DNA of 18,787 nucleotides from QALR01 sp045646925 (GTDB taxonomy: Bacteria > Bacillota > Clostridia > Oscillospirales > CAG-272), in NCBI GenBank assembly GCA_045646925.1, contig JAZRLQ010000148.1, positions 1 through 18,787 on the forward strand. Direction: 5' to 3'. The notes under the pieces were generated by a model. That model was not told where the DNA came from and ran no database searches. It saw only the letters and a program-made list of their open reading frames with translations. Positions within the stretch are counted from its first letter, which is position 1, and every line of letters begins with the position of its first letter. The position numbers and the translations under genes are program-made. Below, one piece after another: positions 6,262-13,490 of this stretch.

Positions 6262-7311
6262 ATGAAAAAAGAGACCTTTGCAGAGAAATTTGCAAGAAAA
6301 TCCTTTGAAAGCGCCGCAGTGCAGAAAAGTTGGCAAGTACATACGCAGGCGTTTGGGCCGATTCTGGAGCCTGCCTTCGTCGAAAATTATCAGGCGAGGA
6401 TCCATTTGGCAAACGCGCTGAACCACATAAGCAAGCGCGATCTGAAGGTGGGAATTCAAAAGCTTCGCTTGATCGAAAAAGATTGCGAGTCGGACGCGGA
6501 CAAGGCGGCTTGGCTCTTTTGCATGGGGCTTTGCATGGAAATGGCGGGCATGAAGGAGGAGATGGTTTCCTTCTATCAGAATGCGGGAAAATTTGGCCAC
6601 AGATTTTATTTGCCATATCTGAAGATTGCAAAGGCGGCGCATAACGATGCTGTTTTTGAGGTGGCGGAGGAAAATTACGAAAACGCCATCCGTTGCTTGA
6701 ACGAAGGCGAGGACGTTGCACAGAAGCAAATGATCCTCGGCTCTGTCTATACGAATTATGCTTCGTGTCTGACGATGATGCATCGTTACGAGGAGGCGGA
6801 AAAGGCTTTGCAGCATTCTTGCGAAATTTTGCCTCGTTTGCAGGGAAGAGCCGCTTCGGAAGCGATTCTCGCGGCAGCAAAGGGAGAAACGGAAAGAGCG
6901 CGTTCAATCGTTGCGCAGATCAAGGAGCAAGAACCGACGGTCTTTTCCATGACGAGCAAAATGGTAAATGAGATTCTGGAAAAGAAGCACCCGCATTTTT
7001 CTCCCGTTGCAATAAAGGACGGCTGGGAAGCAGAATTCTGGGCATGGTTTGCCGAAAACGAAGAGGAATTTCTGAAGAACCTTGACGCAGAGGATTACGC
7101 GTCGGTTTTTGCGGCGGTTCAACCGAAATTGAAGCAGATGTTCTCGTTTATGGAGCGTGATCCGGAGCTTGCCTTCGAGAAAGCGGAAAACGGATACCGC
7201 ATGATATTTGCGGACTTCTTTATGGTTTCGCTTGCGGAGAGTTATCGGAAATTGATCGAAGCTATGCCGTCTTCGATTGCAGAAAAATGGTCTTTGAAAA
7301 CGGTACATTGA
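6262..7311 (+). CDS. TPR-repeat protein with a conserved-looking C-terminal domain
   Basis: The 349-aa cytoplasmic protein begins at ATG 6262 with AAGGAG (6249-6254) in front. Residues about 45-215 are paired helices of the tetratricopeptide type. The clearest unit is TNYASCLTMMHRYEEAEKAL (about 164-183), and an earlier one covers KAAWLFCMGLCMEMAGMKEE (81-100). Such repeats bind other proteins. From about residue 250 the sequence changes: FWAWFAENEEEFLKNL, PKLKQMFSF, NGYRMIFADF and a final AMPSSIAEKWSLKTVH. By memory this resembles a stand-alone domain of bacterial proteins that starts F.WF.EN and ends in an APE..GW-like strand. That is a tentative link. It is the second gene of a three-gene operon. 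The function is unknown beyond likely protein binding. Confidence 0.82.
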   Translation: MKKETFAEKFARKSFESAAVQKSWQVHTQAFGPILEPAFVENYQARIHLANALNHISKRDLKVGIQKLRLIEKDCESDADKAAWLFCMGLCMEMAGMKEEMVSFYQNAGKFGHRFYLPYLKIAKAAHNDAVFEVAEENYENAIRCLNEGEDVAQKQMILGSVYTNYASCLTMMHRYEEAEKALQHSCEILPRLQGRAASEAILAAAKGETERARSIVAQIKEQEPTVFSMTSKMVNEILEKKHPHFSPVAIKDGWEAEFWAWFAENEEEFLKNLDAEDYASVFAAVQPKLKQMFSFMERDPELAFEKAENGYRMIFADFFMVSLAESYRKLIEAMPSSIAEKWSLKTVH

Positions 7312-7339
7312 GAACAAGGAGAAGAAAGCGGATTCATTT

Positions 7340-8194
7340 ATGGAATATTATGCAATTATTACGGCTTCCGTCATTTTGTTTGCGTTGACTTTCTTTTTTA
7401 ATGACAGGTATCAGAAGGAAAGCGGGAGCGATATGGGCGCAACCTTTATCTTTTCCCTCATCAATAGCTTGGCGGGACTTTTATGTCTTTTGGCATTGAA
7501 TCGATTCCGATTCGAATTTACGCCTTTTACGTTGGTGATGGCAACGTTGACTGCGATCAACGCCATCGCGTATATCTTTTGCTCATTGAAGGCGTTTGCG
7601 CATATCAATCTTTCGCTCTATTCGATATTTGCCATGCTTGGCGGTATGCTTTTGCCCTTTGTCGTCGGTATCGTTTTTTACGACGAGGCTTTGACGGTAG
7701 GAAAAGCCGTCTCGCTTGCCTTGATCATTGCGGCGCTTGCCTTTACCGTAAAGCGCGGTCAAAAAAAGAACGGCGGCATATATTATATAGGTGTGTTCAT
7801 TCTGACCGGTATGTCTGGCGTGTTGGCGAAGATCTTTCAATCCGCGCCGTACGAAGCGGCAAGCGCGGCATCGTACAGTATTTGGTCTGCGCTCGTCAGC
7901 GTGATCATTTCCGCGGGCGTGTTGATTGCTCTCGGAAAACGTGTGAGAAAGCCGAGCGGAAAGGCGGTGGCGCTCTCCTCGTGCTTCGGCGTTTTGAGCA
8001 AGATCGGAAATTATATGCTTTTGATTGCGCTCGCCGTTCTACCTGCGTCGGTGCAGTATCCATTCGTCACGGGCGGCACGATGATCGCGTCCACAGTGAT
8101 CGCATTGCTATGCCGACAAAAGCCTTCGTGCAGAGAATATATTTCTGTCGGCTTGTCCTTTGTCGGTGTGTTGATCCTTGTATTTTGGTCCTGA
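7340..8194 (+). CDS. DMT-superfamily (EamA-like) integral membrane transporter
   Basis: This 284-aa very hydrophobic protein has about ten predicted transmembrane helices arranged as two similar halves, as in EamA/drug-metabolite permeases. Typical features are the short polar loop FYDEALTVGKAVSLALI at the end of the first half and the closing helix EYISVGLSFVGVLILVFW. Substrates in this superfamily range from amino acids and nucleotides to cationic compounds, and none can be chosen here. The gene starts 28 nt after the TPR gene. The AAGGAG at 7316-7321 is 18 nt before ATG 7340, too far for a normal site, and no other in-frame start is available, so translation initiation looks weak or coupled. 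It is the last gene of the operon and is followed by a shared terminator. Confidence 0.88.
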   Translation: MEYYAIITASVILFALTFFFNDRYQKESGSDMGATFIFSLINSLAGLLCLLALNRFRFEFTPFTLVMATLTAINAIAYIFCSLKAFAHINLSLYSIFAMLGGMLLPFVVGIVFYDEALTVGKAVSLALIIAALAFTVKRGQKKNGGIYYIGVFILTGMSGVLAKIFQSAPYEAASAASYSIWSALVSVIISAGVLIALGKRVRKPSGKAVALSSCFGVLSKIGNYMLLIALAVLPASVQYPFVTGGTMIASTVIALLCRQKPSCREYISVGLSFVGVLILVFWS

Positions 8195-8210
8195 AACCCA
8201 ATCAAAAAGA

Positions 8211-8250
8211 AAAAGCGTCTTGCGCCGATCATGGCGTAAGACGCTTTTTT
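8211..8250. terminator. Bidirectional terminator between permease and manA
   Basis: AAAAGCGTCTTGCGCC (8211-8226) pairs with GGCGTAAGACGCTTTT (8233-8248), 16 bp with one G-U and a 6-nt loop. The T-run TTTTTT on the right and the A-run on the left make it usable by both convergent genes. Confidence 0.9.
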
Positions 8251-8262
8251 GAGCTTTTGATA

Positions 8263-9198
8263 TCAGAGTGTGGAAACGACGAGATCTGCGCCGTCCGTTA
8301 CGGAGAATGCTCCGAAGCCTGCGGGTACGAATGCGCTTTCGCCCTTGGCGATCGTCATGCTTCCGCCGTTATAAGAGATCTTCGCTTCGCCGCCGAGGCA
8401 GAGCAAATGAACGAAGCTTTCTTCTTCTGCGGTCATGGTGAACGCTTTGTTTTCGAAATGGTATACGGTGAAATAACCGCATTTTGCGATAATGCCCTTT
8501 TCGTCGTCGGTCTGCGCGCATACTGCGGAGGGGTCTTCGATCTTGCCGATCACCGCAAGCGCGTCTTCAACGTGAAGCTCGCGGAGCTTTCCGTCTGCGC
8601 CGACACGGTTGTAGTCGTATACACGGTAAGTGATGTTGGAGTTCTGCTGGATCTCCGCGATGAGAATGCCCTTGCAGATTGCGTGAACCATGCCGGAGGG
8701 AATGAAGTAGGTCTCGCCCTTCTTTACGGGAACGTAGTTCATGAGCTCCTCGAGCGTGCCGTTTGCGATGGCAGCCTTGACTTCATCCGCGCTGTATTTT
8801 TTCTTCAGACCGTAAATGATTCTTGCATCGGGCGCGGCATCAACGATGTACCACATTTCCGTTTTACCGAGATCGGTCGTGTGCAGAGCAGCGTATTCAT
8901 CGTCGGGATGTACCTGAATGGAGAGATCAGCCTCTGCGTCGATCAGTTTAATGAGAAGAGGGAAGCGTTCGCCGTCCCAATCCTTGCAAACTGCGGTTTT
9001 GTTGGCGTTGAGCCAATCGGAGAGAAGCATACCGTCGCAAGAGCCGCCGATGATGGTGTTGACACCGTCCGTTCTGCTTGTAAGCTCCCAAGATTCAGCG
9101 ATCTTTTCGCCGGGCTCGCCTTTGCCGTATTCGCGAGCGAGACGTTCGCCGCCCCAGATGATTTTTTTGGTGATTGCACCAAGCTTCAAAATTTCCAT
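8263..9198 (-). CDS. manA: Class I mannose-6-phosphate isomerase
   Basis: The enzyme interconverts mannose 6-phosphate and fructose 6-phosphate, linking mannose use or GDP-mannose synthesis to glycolysis. The 311-aa length fits the short bacterial class I form. The zinc ligands expected in this cupin fold are all present: Q95 and H97 in SIQVHPDDEYA, E114 in GKTEMWYI, and H172 in FIPSGMVHAI. R192 in the TYRVYDYNR block is the likely catalytic arginine. The C-terminal half ends with a second cupin-like strand set (GESAFVPAGFGAF). AAAGGA (complement of 9206-9211) lies 7 nt before the ATG. It is a monocistronic leftward gene divergent from the homocysteine methyltransferase, sharing overlapping promoters. 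Confidence 0.97.
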   Translation of the reverse strand: MEILKLGAITKKIIWGGERLAREYGKGEPGEKIAESWELTSRTDGVNTIIGGSCDGMLLSDWLNANKTAVCKDWDGERFPLLIKLIDAEADLSIQVHPDDEYAALHTTDLGKTEMWYIVDAAPDARIIYGLKKKYSADEVKAAIANGTLEELMNYVPVKKGETYFIPSGMVHAICKGILIAEIQQNSNITYRVYDYNRVGADGKLRELHVEDALAVIGKIEDPSAVCAQTDDEKGIIAKCGYFTVYHFENKAFTMTAEEESFVHLLCLGGEAKISYNGGSMTIAKGESAFVPAGFGAFSVTDGADLVVSTL

Positions 9199-9253
9199 AT
9201 TAAAATCCTTTCTGAAAAAGATATCAAAATTTTATCATTTTCTAAAAATCTAC

Positions 9254-9282
9254 TTGAAAGATTTCTATCTATCTTATATAAT
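9254..9282 (+). promoter_or_regulatory. Promoter of the homocysteine S-methyltransferase gene
   Basis: TTGAAA (9254-9259), 17-nt spacer, TATAAT (9277-9282). There is no TG in front of the -10. Its -10 box overlaps the -10 of the leftward manA promoter by two bases. Confidence 0.75.
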
Positions 9283-9309
9283 TATATCAGTTAACGAATA
9301 AAATTTCAA
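9281..9309 (-). promoter_or_regulatory. Promoter of manA
   Basis: Read leftward: TTGAAA (complement of 9304-9309), 17-nt spacer, TATAAT (complement of 9281-9286) with TGA in front (extended -10). The -35 lies close to the start of the rightward gene's ribosome site. Confidence 0.8.
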
Positions 9310-9329
9310 TATCAAAAAGGATGTTTTCT

Positions 9330-10523
9330 ATGAATTTCAATACACTTTACCCCAAATTTCCGTTTTCACTTCCTATGATCCTCGACGGCGCGACGGGAAC
9401 GGCATTGATCAAGGCGGGAATGCCGACGGGTGTTTGCCCCGAACAATGGATCCTTGAGAATCCGGACGTTATCCGATCGGTGCAGTCCCGTTATTTCGAG
9501 GCAGGATCCGATGCGGTCCTTGCCCCCACCTTTGGCGCGAACGAGACCGTGCTTTCCCGTTACGGACTCGGAGAAAAGATGGCAGAAATGAATACCGCGT
9601 TGGCTTCGCTTTCAAGAAGTGTTGCTGACGGAAAGTACGTTGCAGGCGATCTTTCTCCGACCGGTAAAATGCTTTATCCCATCGGCGACGTTACACTTGA
9701 TGAGATGGCGGATATTTTCTCCGAGCAAGCACGCGCAATGGAGAGCATCGTCGACTTTTACATGATTGAAACGCAGATGGATCTTGCCTCCGCGAGAGCT
9801 GCCGTTCTCGGTGTCAAGGCGGTTTCCGACAAACCCGTTTTCGTAACGCTGACCGTGACGGAAAGCGGAAAGACGATGTACGGCGACACGCCCGAATGCG
9901 CGCTTCTTGCGCTTTCGGAGCTCGGCATTTCTGCTTTCGGTTTGAATTGCTCTACGGGACCAAAGGAAATGAAGAATATTCTTGCGCCTCTTTTCCCCCT
10001 TTCCGTTTCGCTCGGTATACCGCTGATCGCAAAACCGAATGCGGGAGCGCCTTCTTGCTGCGGAGATCACGACGATCATTTGTCTCCGGAGAAATTTGCA
10101 GAGGTTGGCGCAGAAATGCTCGCCGCAGGTATCTCCGTTCTCGGCGGTTGCTGTGGCACGGACGATCACGTGATTCGCGCGCTCGAAAAAATGGCGAAGG
10201 GCTTTACGGAATATCCCGAAGCGCCGACGTCCGTTGAAACGGCTTGGATCGCCGCTACTTCCCGAGAGATCGTCGAAATTCCCGCTTCCGATATGCCCGA
10301 ACCGATCGAAGTCGACGACGATCTCATTGACAACGCAGAAGAAATGTCCGACGAATACGATTTTCTTTATATTGCAGTCCGTAGCGAAGAGGACGCGGAG
10401 GCAGTTCTTGAAGCGGTGCCGTTTCTCACGTTGCCCATTGCCGTTTGCGGTGAATCGGAAGGTATTTCTGCTTTGAAGCGCGGCTATTGCGGAAAGATCG
10501 TCACTGTGTCAGAAAACGGCTGA
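9330..10523 (+). CDS. Homocysteine S-methyltransferase (MetH N-terminal-type), short form
   Basis: The protein (397 aa) has the zinc-dependent homocysteine-binding barrel of methionine synthase. ILDGATGTALIKAG opens it, and zinc-ligand cysteines are C207 in GLNCSTGP and C274/C275 in GGCCGT, with spacing like that of the MetH zinc site. This domain activates homocysteine for methyl transfer to form methionine. The folate, cobalamin and reactivation domains of full MetH are absent. Residues about 300-397 are an acidic linker (PEPIEVDDDLIDNAEEMSDE) and a short alpha/beta piece ending GISALKRGYCGKIVTV, which resembles the linker entering the folate domain in some Clostridia MetH proteins (from memory). 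So it could be a split or truncated MetH. ATG 9330 is preferred over ATG 9321 because AAAGGA (9316-9321) then sits 8 nt upstream. Confidence 0.88.
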   Translation: MNFNTLYPKFPFSLPMILDGATGTALIKAGMPTGVCPEQWILENPDVIRSVQSRYFEAGSDAVLAPTFGANETVLSRYGLGEKMAEMNTALASLSRSVADGKYVAGDLSPTGKMLYPIGDVTLDEMADIFSEQARAMESIVDFYMIETQMDLASARAAVLGVKAVSDKPVFVTLTVTESGKTMYGDTPECALLALSELGISAFGLNCSTGPKEMKNILAPLFPLSVSLGIPLIAKPNAGAPSCCGDHDDHLSPEKFAEVGAEMLAAGISVLGGCCGTDDHVIRALEKMAKGFTEYPEAPTSVETAWIAATSREIVEIPASDMPEPIEVDDDLIDNAEEMSDEYDFLYIAVRSEEDAEAVLEAVPFLTLPIAVCGESEGISALKRGYCGKIVTVSENG

Positions 10524-10953
10524 TCGCTTCATTCTGATCGGTACAAATTAAAAAGACATAAACGCCGTCCGAAATAACGACGGCGTTTTCTTTTTTCTTT
10601 GCTCTTTTCTGCAAAAGCAGAGCAATGTCTTCCGTATGAGAACGATCGCAAAGCTCAAAAACAATGATTTCATGCTCGGAAAAACGCTTGGAAAAATAGA
10701 TCGCCGCCGAATCTACGCAGAAAAGATCGGCAGTATCGCCGTCATCGGGAAATATTCTCGCGAGCACGGCGTCTGTCAGCGGCAAAGCGGCATCCCGACC
10801 GCTTTCGTAAACAAATCCGTCTGCAAGCGAAAATTCCGATAAAATTTCGGACAGTATTTGTTCGGCGTTTTCTCTATGCTTTGTTTGTTCGGAAACGCTG
10901 CAGGCGGTAAGCAGAAAAGCGCACAGAAGCGCCAGTGAGCAAAATTTTCGCAT
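10501..10953 (-). CDS. Small lipoprotein, DUF4358-like
   Basis: The 150-aa precursor has a classic lipoprotein signal: MRKFCSLALLCAFLLTAC with lipobox LTAC (15-18), so Cys18 should be lipid-modified and the mature protein held on the outer face of the membrane. The mature part (LFCVDSAAIYFSKRF, HEIIVFELCD, NAVVISDGVYVFLICTD) follows the pattern I associate with DUF4358 lipoproteins of Clostridia, whose function is not known. GGAG (complement of 10959-10962) lies 5 nt before the ATG. A small palindrome, TGTCGC-CTT-GCGACA (10967-10981), sits just upstream in its leader. The 3' end overlaps the convergent methyltransferase gene by 23 nt. No clear promoter was identified. Confidence 0.82.
   Translation of the reverse strand: MRKFCSLALLCAFLLTACSVSEQTKHRENAEQILSEILSEFSLADGFVYESGRDAALPLTDAVLARIFPDDGDTADLFCVDSAAIYFSKRFSEHEIIVFELCDRSHTEDIALLLQKRAKKKENAVVISDGVYVFLICTDQNEAISRFLTQ
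10560..10599 (+). terminator. Terminator of the homocysteine methyltransferase gene, inside the lipoprotein gene
   Basis: AAACGCCGTC (10560-10569) pairs perfectly with GACGGCGTTT (10579-10588), loop 9 nt, followed by TTCTTTTTTCTTT-type pyrimidine run. It lies 36 nt after the rightward stop and entirely within the coding part of the leftward lipoprotein gene. Confidence 0.82.
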
Positions 10954-11152
10954 AAGATCTCCGTTCTGTCGCCTTGCGACAACAAAAATAAAATTCGATT
11001 GACTTTTAACGGGGCGTGCTTCCGTTTGGGCTTGGATCTGATCGATGTCGCACCCTCTTCCATTCGTATGAAGGAAAGGGATTTTTTATACCGTTTCCGA
11101 AAAAATCATCCGATCGATTTGTTCAAAAAACACGGATTCTTGTTGCCGTCTA

Positions 11153-11181
11153 TTGACAAAAATGTTACAATGTGCTACACT
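11153..11181 (+). promoter_or_regulatory. Promoter of the CvpA-like / pseudo-GH3 / AAA+ operon
   Basis: TTGACA (11153-11158), 17-nt spacer, TACACT (11176-11181) preceded by TGC (extended -10). The leader to ATG 11234 is about 45 nt. The 280-nt gap upstream (10954-11233) otherwise shows only one small palindrome near the lipoprotein gene. No terminator is seen between the five genes that follow. Confidence 0.82.
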
Positions 11182-11233
11182 AACAAGTATGCGTTTATAC
11201 GATATTTCCTTGTTTTCAGAAAGGACAAGTTAT

Positions 11234-12691
11234 ATGTCTGTTACTTTGCTGTCTGTTTTTGTTGTTTCTGTATTTATTACAATTTTGTATATAGAAATCC
11301 ATTCCGGCGCTGAAAGAGGTTTTCATTTATCGTTGATATCTCTGGGCGCCGTTATCTTATCGCTTTTTCTTGCATTTCCTCTTACTTCCTTGGCGTCTTC
11401 TGCAATTGCTTCGCAACTGATATCGTATGCGGAGGAAATGGATATCTATCGGCAATATGAGAAGCTTCTTCCGTCGATCCGATCCGTTTTGTTGAATTTA
11501 CTTGCTATGTTGATCGGAACGATTCTTTTCATTTTCGTTTTTTTGATTCTTTTGAAAATCGTGAGAATGATCGTATTTGCCGTTTACAGAAAGCGCGCGG
11601 CGAAACATCTTTCGGCTTCTGATCGGTTGAGCCGAGCGAGAGGCGCTATATGCGGATTTTTGTCTGCGGTGATCCTCACCTTGACTTTGACAGCTCCCAT
11701 TATGGGTACGTTGGAGCTTGCCGATAAAGGTCTGTATATTTTAAAGCAGACAAGCACAAGCGCATATCAGGCGATCGGCTCCAGCAATGCGGCGATGGTG
11801 CATTCTTATACCGAAGATGTTTCCGGCAACGTTTTTTATCAGAACGGCGGTCGGTTGATCTATAACAGCGCGTCCGGCGTTTACGTTTCGGGCAAACGCG
11901 TATATCTGCTTACGGAGCTTGAGACGATTTCGGGAATGTCCAAGGATATGCTGGACGTTTATAGGATTTTTTTGAATCCTCAAATGGCTACGGACGATCA
12001 TACGCAAGCGCTTCGACGTTTGAGCGCCGACGTGCAAGAGCTCGTTCTTTTGGAGGATCTTGTGACGGATATTATCAAGCAATGCTCGCTTGCATGGCAG
12101 AAGGACGAGGCTTTTCTCACAATTCGCAGTCCAAAAATGAACGGAGTTTTAAAGCCGATGTTCTTGGAGATCCTCGACGTGTGCGCAAATACCAATTTTA
12201 CGAACGCGAAACAAAACGCCTCGACGTTGTTGGAGGCTTACGCGGTAATATTGGAAAGCGGAATTTATCAGGAGGATCCGAATGATCATCGCAAGATCAT
12301 GAATGCTCTTCAAAGTGATGGAACGATCAGAAAATTGGAGAAGGTGCTTTCCGAAAATCCAAGCATGGAGAATGTCAGCTCCTCCTCCATTGCCGTGGCA
12401 TCGTTTGCCGCTTGTGTCAAGATGGACACCGACAGTGACCGCCAGGCTCGTTTGTGCGAGGATATTGCTTTGATCATCAGTTCCGTCAACGGACGCGGCG
12501 GCTCGGAGTCAGAAAAAGTCGAGGCAATGACCTCTCTCTTTCAAGAGGCTATGAAGGCGGAAGGCTTTTTGATCAACAAAACGTTTTCCGAATATATATC
12601 CGGACAGCTCTTAAAAGAGCTTCCGGGCAAGAATGTTTCTGAAGATGATGTCAGTCGTTTGTTCGATCGCTATCTTCAGCGTATGAAATAA
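11234..12691 (+). CDS. CvpA-like membrane protein with large extracytoplasmic C-terminus
   Basis: The 485-aa product starts at ATG 11234, after AAGGA (11221-11225). The longer in-frame opening begins inside the -35 box and is excluded. Residues 1-165 have four hydrophobic segments (about 2-20, 32-55, 84-117, 137-160). A GAERGF loop and a basic loop (KRAAKHLSASDRLSRARG) face the cytoplasm by the positive-inside rule, the pattern of the CvpA family. CvpA-type proteins affect envelope functions, with no settled mechanism. After the fourth helix about 320 mostly helical residues follow, with no further membrane segment and no recognised motif, predicted to be outside the membrane. This extension is far longer than simple CvpA proteins of about 160-200 aa. 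First gene of a five-gene operon; the next begins 22 nt later. It could serve as the membrane base or external sensor of the assembly (inference). Confidence 0.8.
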   Translation: MSVTLLSVFVVSVFITILYIEIHSGAERGFHLSLISLGAVILSLFLAFPLTSLASSAIASQLISYAEEMDIYRQYEKLLPSIRSVLLNLLAMLIGTILFIFVFLILLKIVRMIVFAVYRKRAAKHLSASDRLSRARGAICGFLSAVILTLTLTAPIMGTLELADKGLYILKQTSTSAYQAIGSSNAAMVHSYTEDVSGNVFYQNGGRLIYNSASGVYVSGKRVYLLTELETISGMSKDMLDVYRIFLNPQMATDDHTQALRRLSADVQELVLLEDLVTDIIKQCSLAWQKDEAFLTIRSPKMNGVLKPMFLEILDVCANTNFTNAKQNASTLLEAYAVILESGIYQEDPNDHRKIMNALQSDGTIRKLEKVLSENPSMENVSSSSIAVASFAACVKMDTDSDRQARLCEDIALIISSVNGRGGSESEKVEAMTSLFQEAMKAEGFLINKTFSEYISGQLLKELPGKNVSEDDVSRLFDRYLQRMK

Positions 12692-12713
12692 TCGGATAGC
12701 GGAGGAAATTTCG

Positions 12714-13448
12714 ATGTTATGGTCTTTTGAAACGTTTGCCACGGTGATGGCGCAAATCACAGTATCGATTTGCAGTGTTATCCTGTACGTATTTTTGGTG
12801 GCTGAATTTTTGCCGCGCTGGTTGTTGAAGCCACGCGTTAATTCCGTTCCGGACGGTGATCGTGGAATCGGAAAATTTGTTTTTGATAGTGGCAGAGCGA
12901 TCTTATACGAGCCGAGCTTGCCCTACAGAAAATATGTAAAACAATATATTCTTTCTGCCGTCGGAAAGGATAGATATATTCAATGTAAGTTCAAGGATTT
13001 GGTGCGTTGCGCCGAATATGACGTCGTCGCCTTCGATAGCGGTGACAATGCGATCGGCACGGTTTGCGTGCAGGAGCATATTTTTGAAGCGAACGGAAAT
13101 ATTTCCCGCGCGGCGTTGCTTCCGGAGGAGACGGCTTATGTGAAGATCGTTGTCCGATCGATAAACGGAATTTTTATTGAGAGTGAAAAGGTGTTCATTC
13201 TTTCCGCTTCAAGAAAATTTTTCTTTACGCTTTGCGTAACGGCCGGCATGATTTTAGAAATGACATATTTACAACGGGTTCTTTTGTACTTGGCGGAGTT
13301 GATTTTTGACTATTCCCGTTTTGCAACCGGATATGAGAACCTTTTCGCTATCGTGTCCGCATTTTGCGTGGGGCTTATTCTTTCCGCCTTGCTTTGCAAG
13401 CTTTATAAAACGGAAGAAAAACGCAAATTCAAAAGAAAAAGAAAATAA
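12714..13448 (+). CDS. Membrane protein with cytoplasmic beta-rich domain (operon gene 2)
   Basis: I do not recognise this 244-aa protein. GGAGG (12701-12705) precedes ATG 12714. Predicted layout: TM helix about 11-33, then a soluble region 40-165, two more TM helices about 169-195 and 209-231, and a very basic tail (KRKFKRKRK). Positive charges after helix 1 (PRWLLKPR) and before helix 2 (SASRK) place the soluble region and the tail in the cytoplasm. The soluble region (KYVKQYILSAV, YIQCKFKDL, AEYDVVAFDSGDNAIG, VKIVVRSINGIFIESEK) alternates beta-strand-like segments and resembles by eye the domain in the next gene product. Its place in a compact operon with CvpA-like and AAA+ proteins suggests a structural subunit. 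Confidence 0.78.
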   Translation: MLWSFETFATVMAQITVSICSVILYVFLVAEFLPRWLLKPRVNSVPDGDRGIGKFVFDSGRAILYEPSLPYRKYVKQYILSAVGKDRYIQCKFKDLVRCAEYDVVAFDSGDNAIGTVCVQEHIFEANGNISRAALLPEETAYVKIVVRSINGIFIESEKVFILSASRKFFFTLCVTAGMILEMTYLQRVLLYLAELIFDYSRFATGYENLFAIVSAFCVGLILSALLCKLYKTEEKRKFKRKRK

Positions 13449-13490
13449 ACGGCGTCACACGGTGTATTCGTCGGGTGAAAGGAGTTTGTC

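Noticed and set aside
7483..9294. Rightward 603-aa open frame across the permease and manA
   Set aside because: It covers two well-supported genes in other frames or strands, is rich in Cys, Arg and His as shadow frames are, and runs through the strong terminator at 8211-8250.
9287..9329. SAM or T-box riboswitch before the methionine-related gene
   Set aside because: The leader between the predicted transcription start and the ATG is only about 40 nt, too short for either element.
10967..10981. Palindrome TGTCGC-CTT-GCGACA as an operator
   Set aside because: A single short palindrome in the lipoprotein leader without a nearby regulator gene or second copy is not enough to call a binding site.
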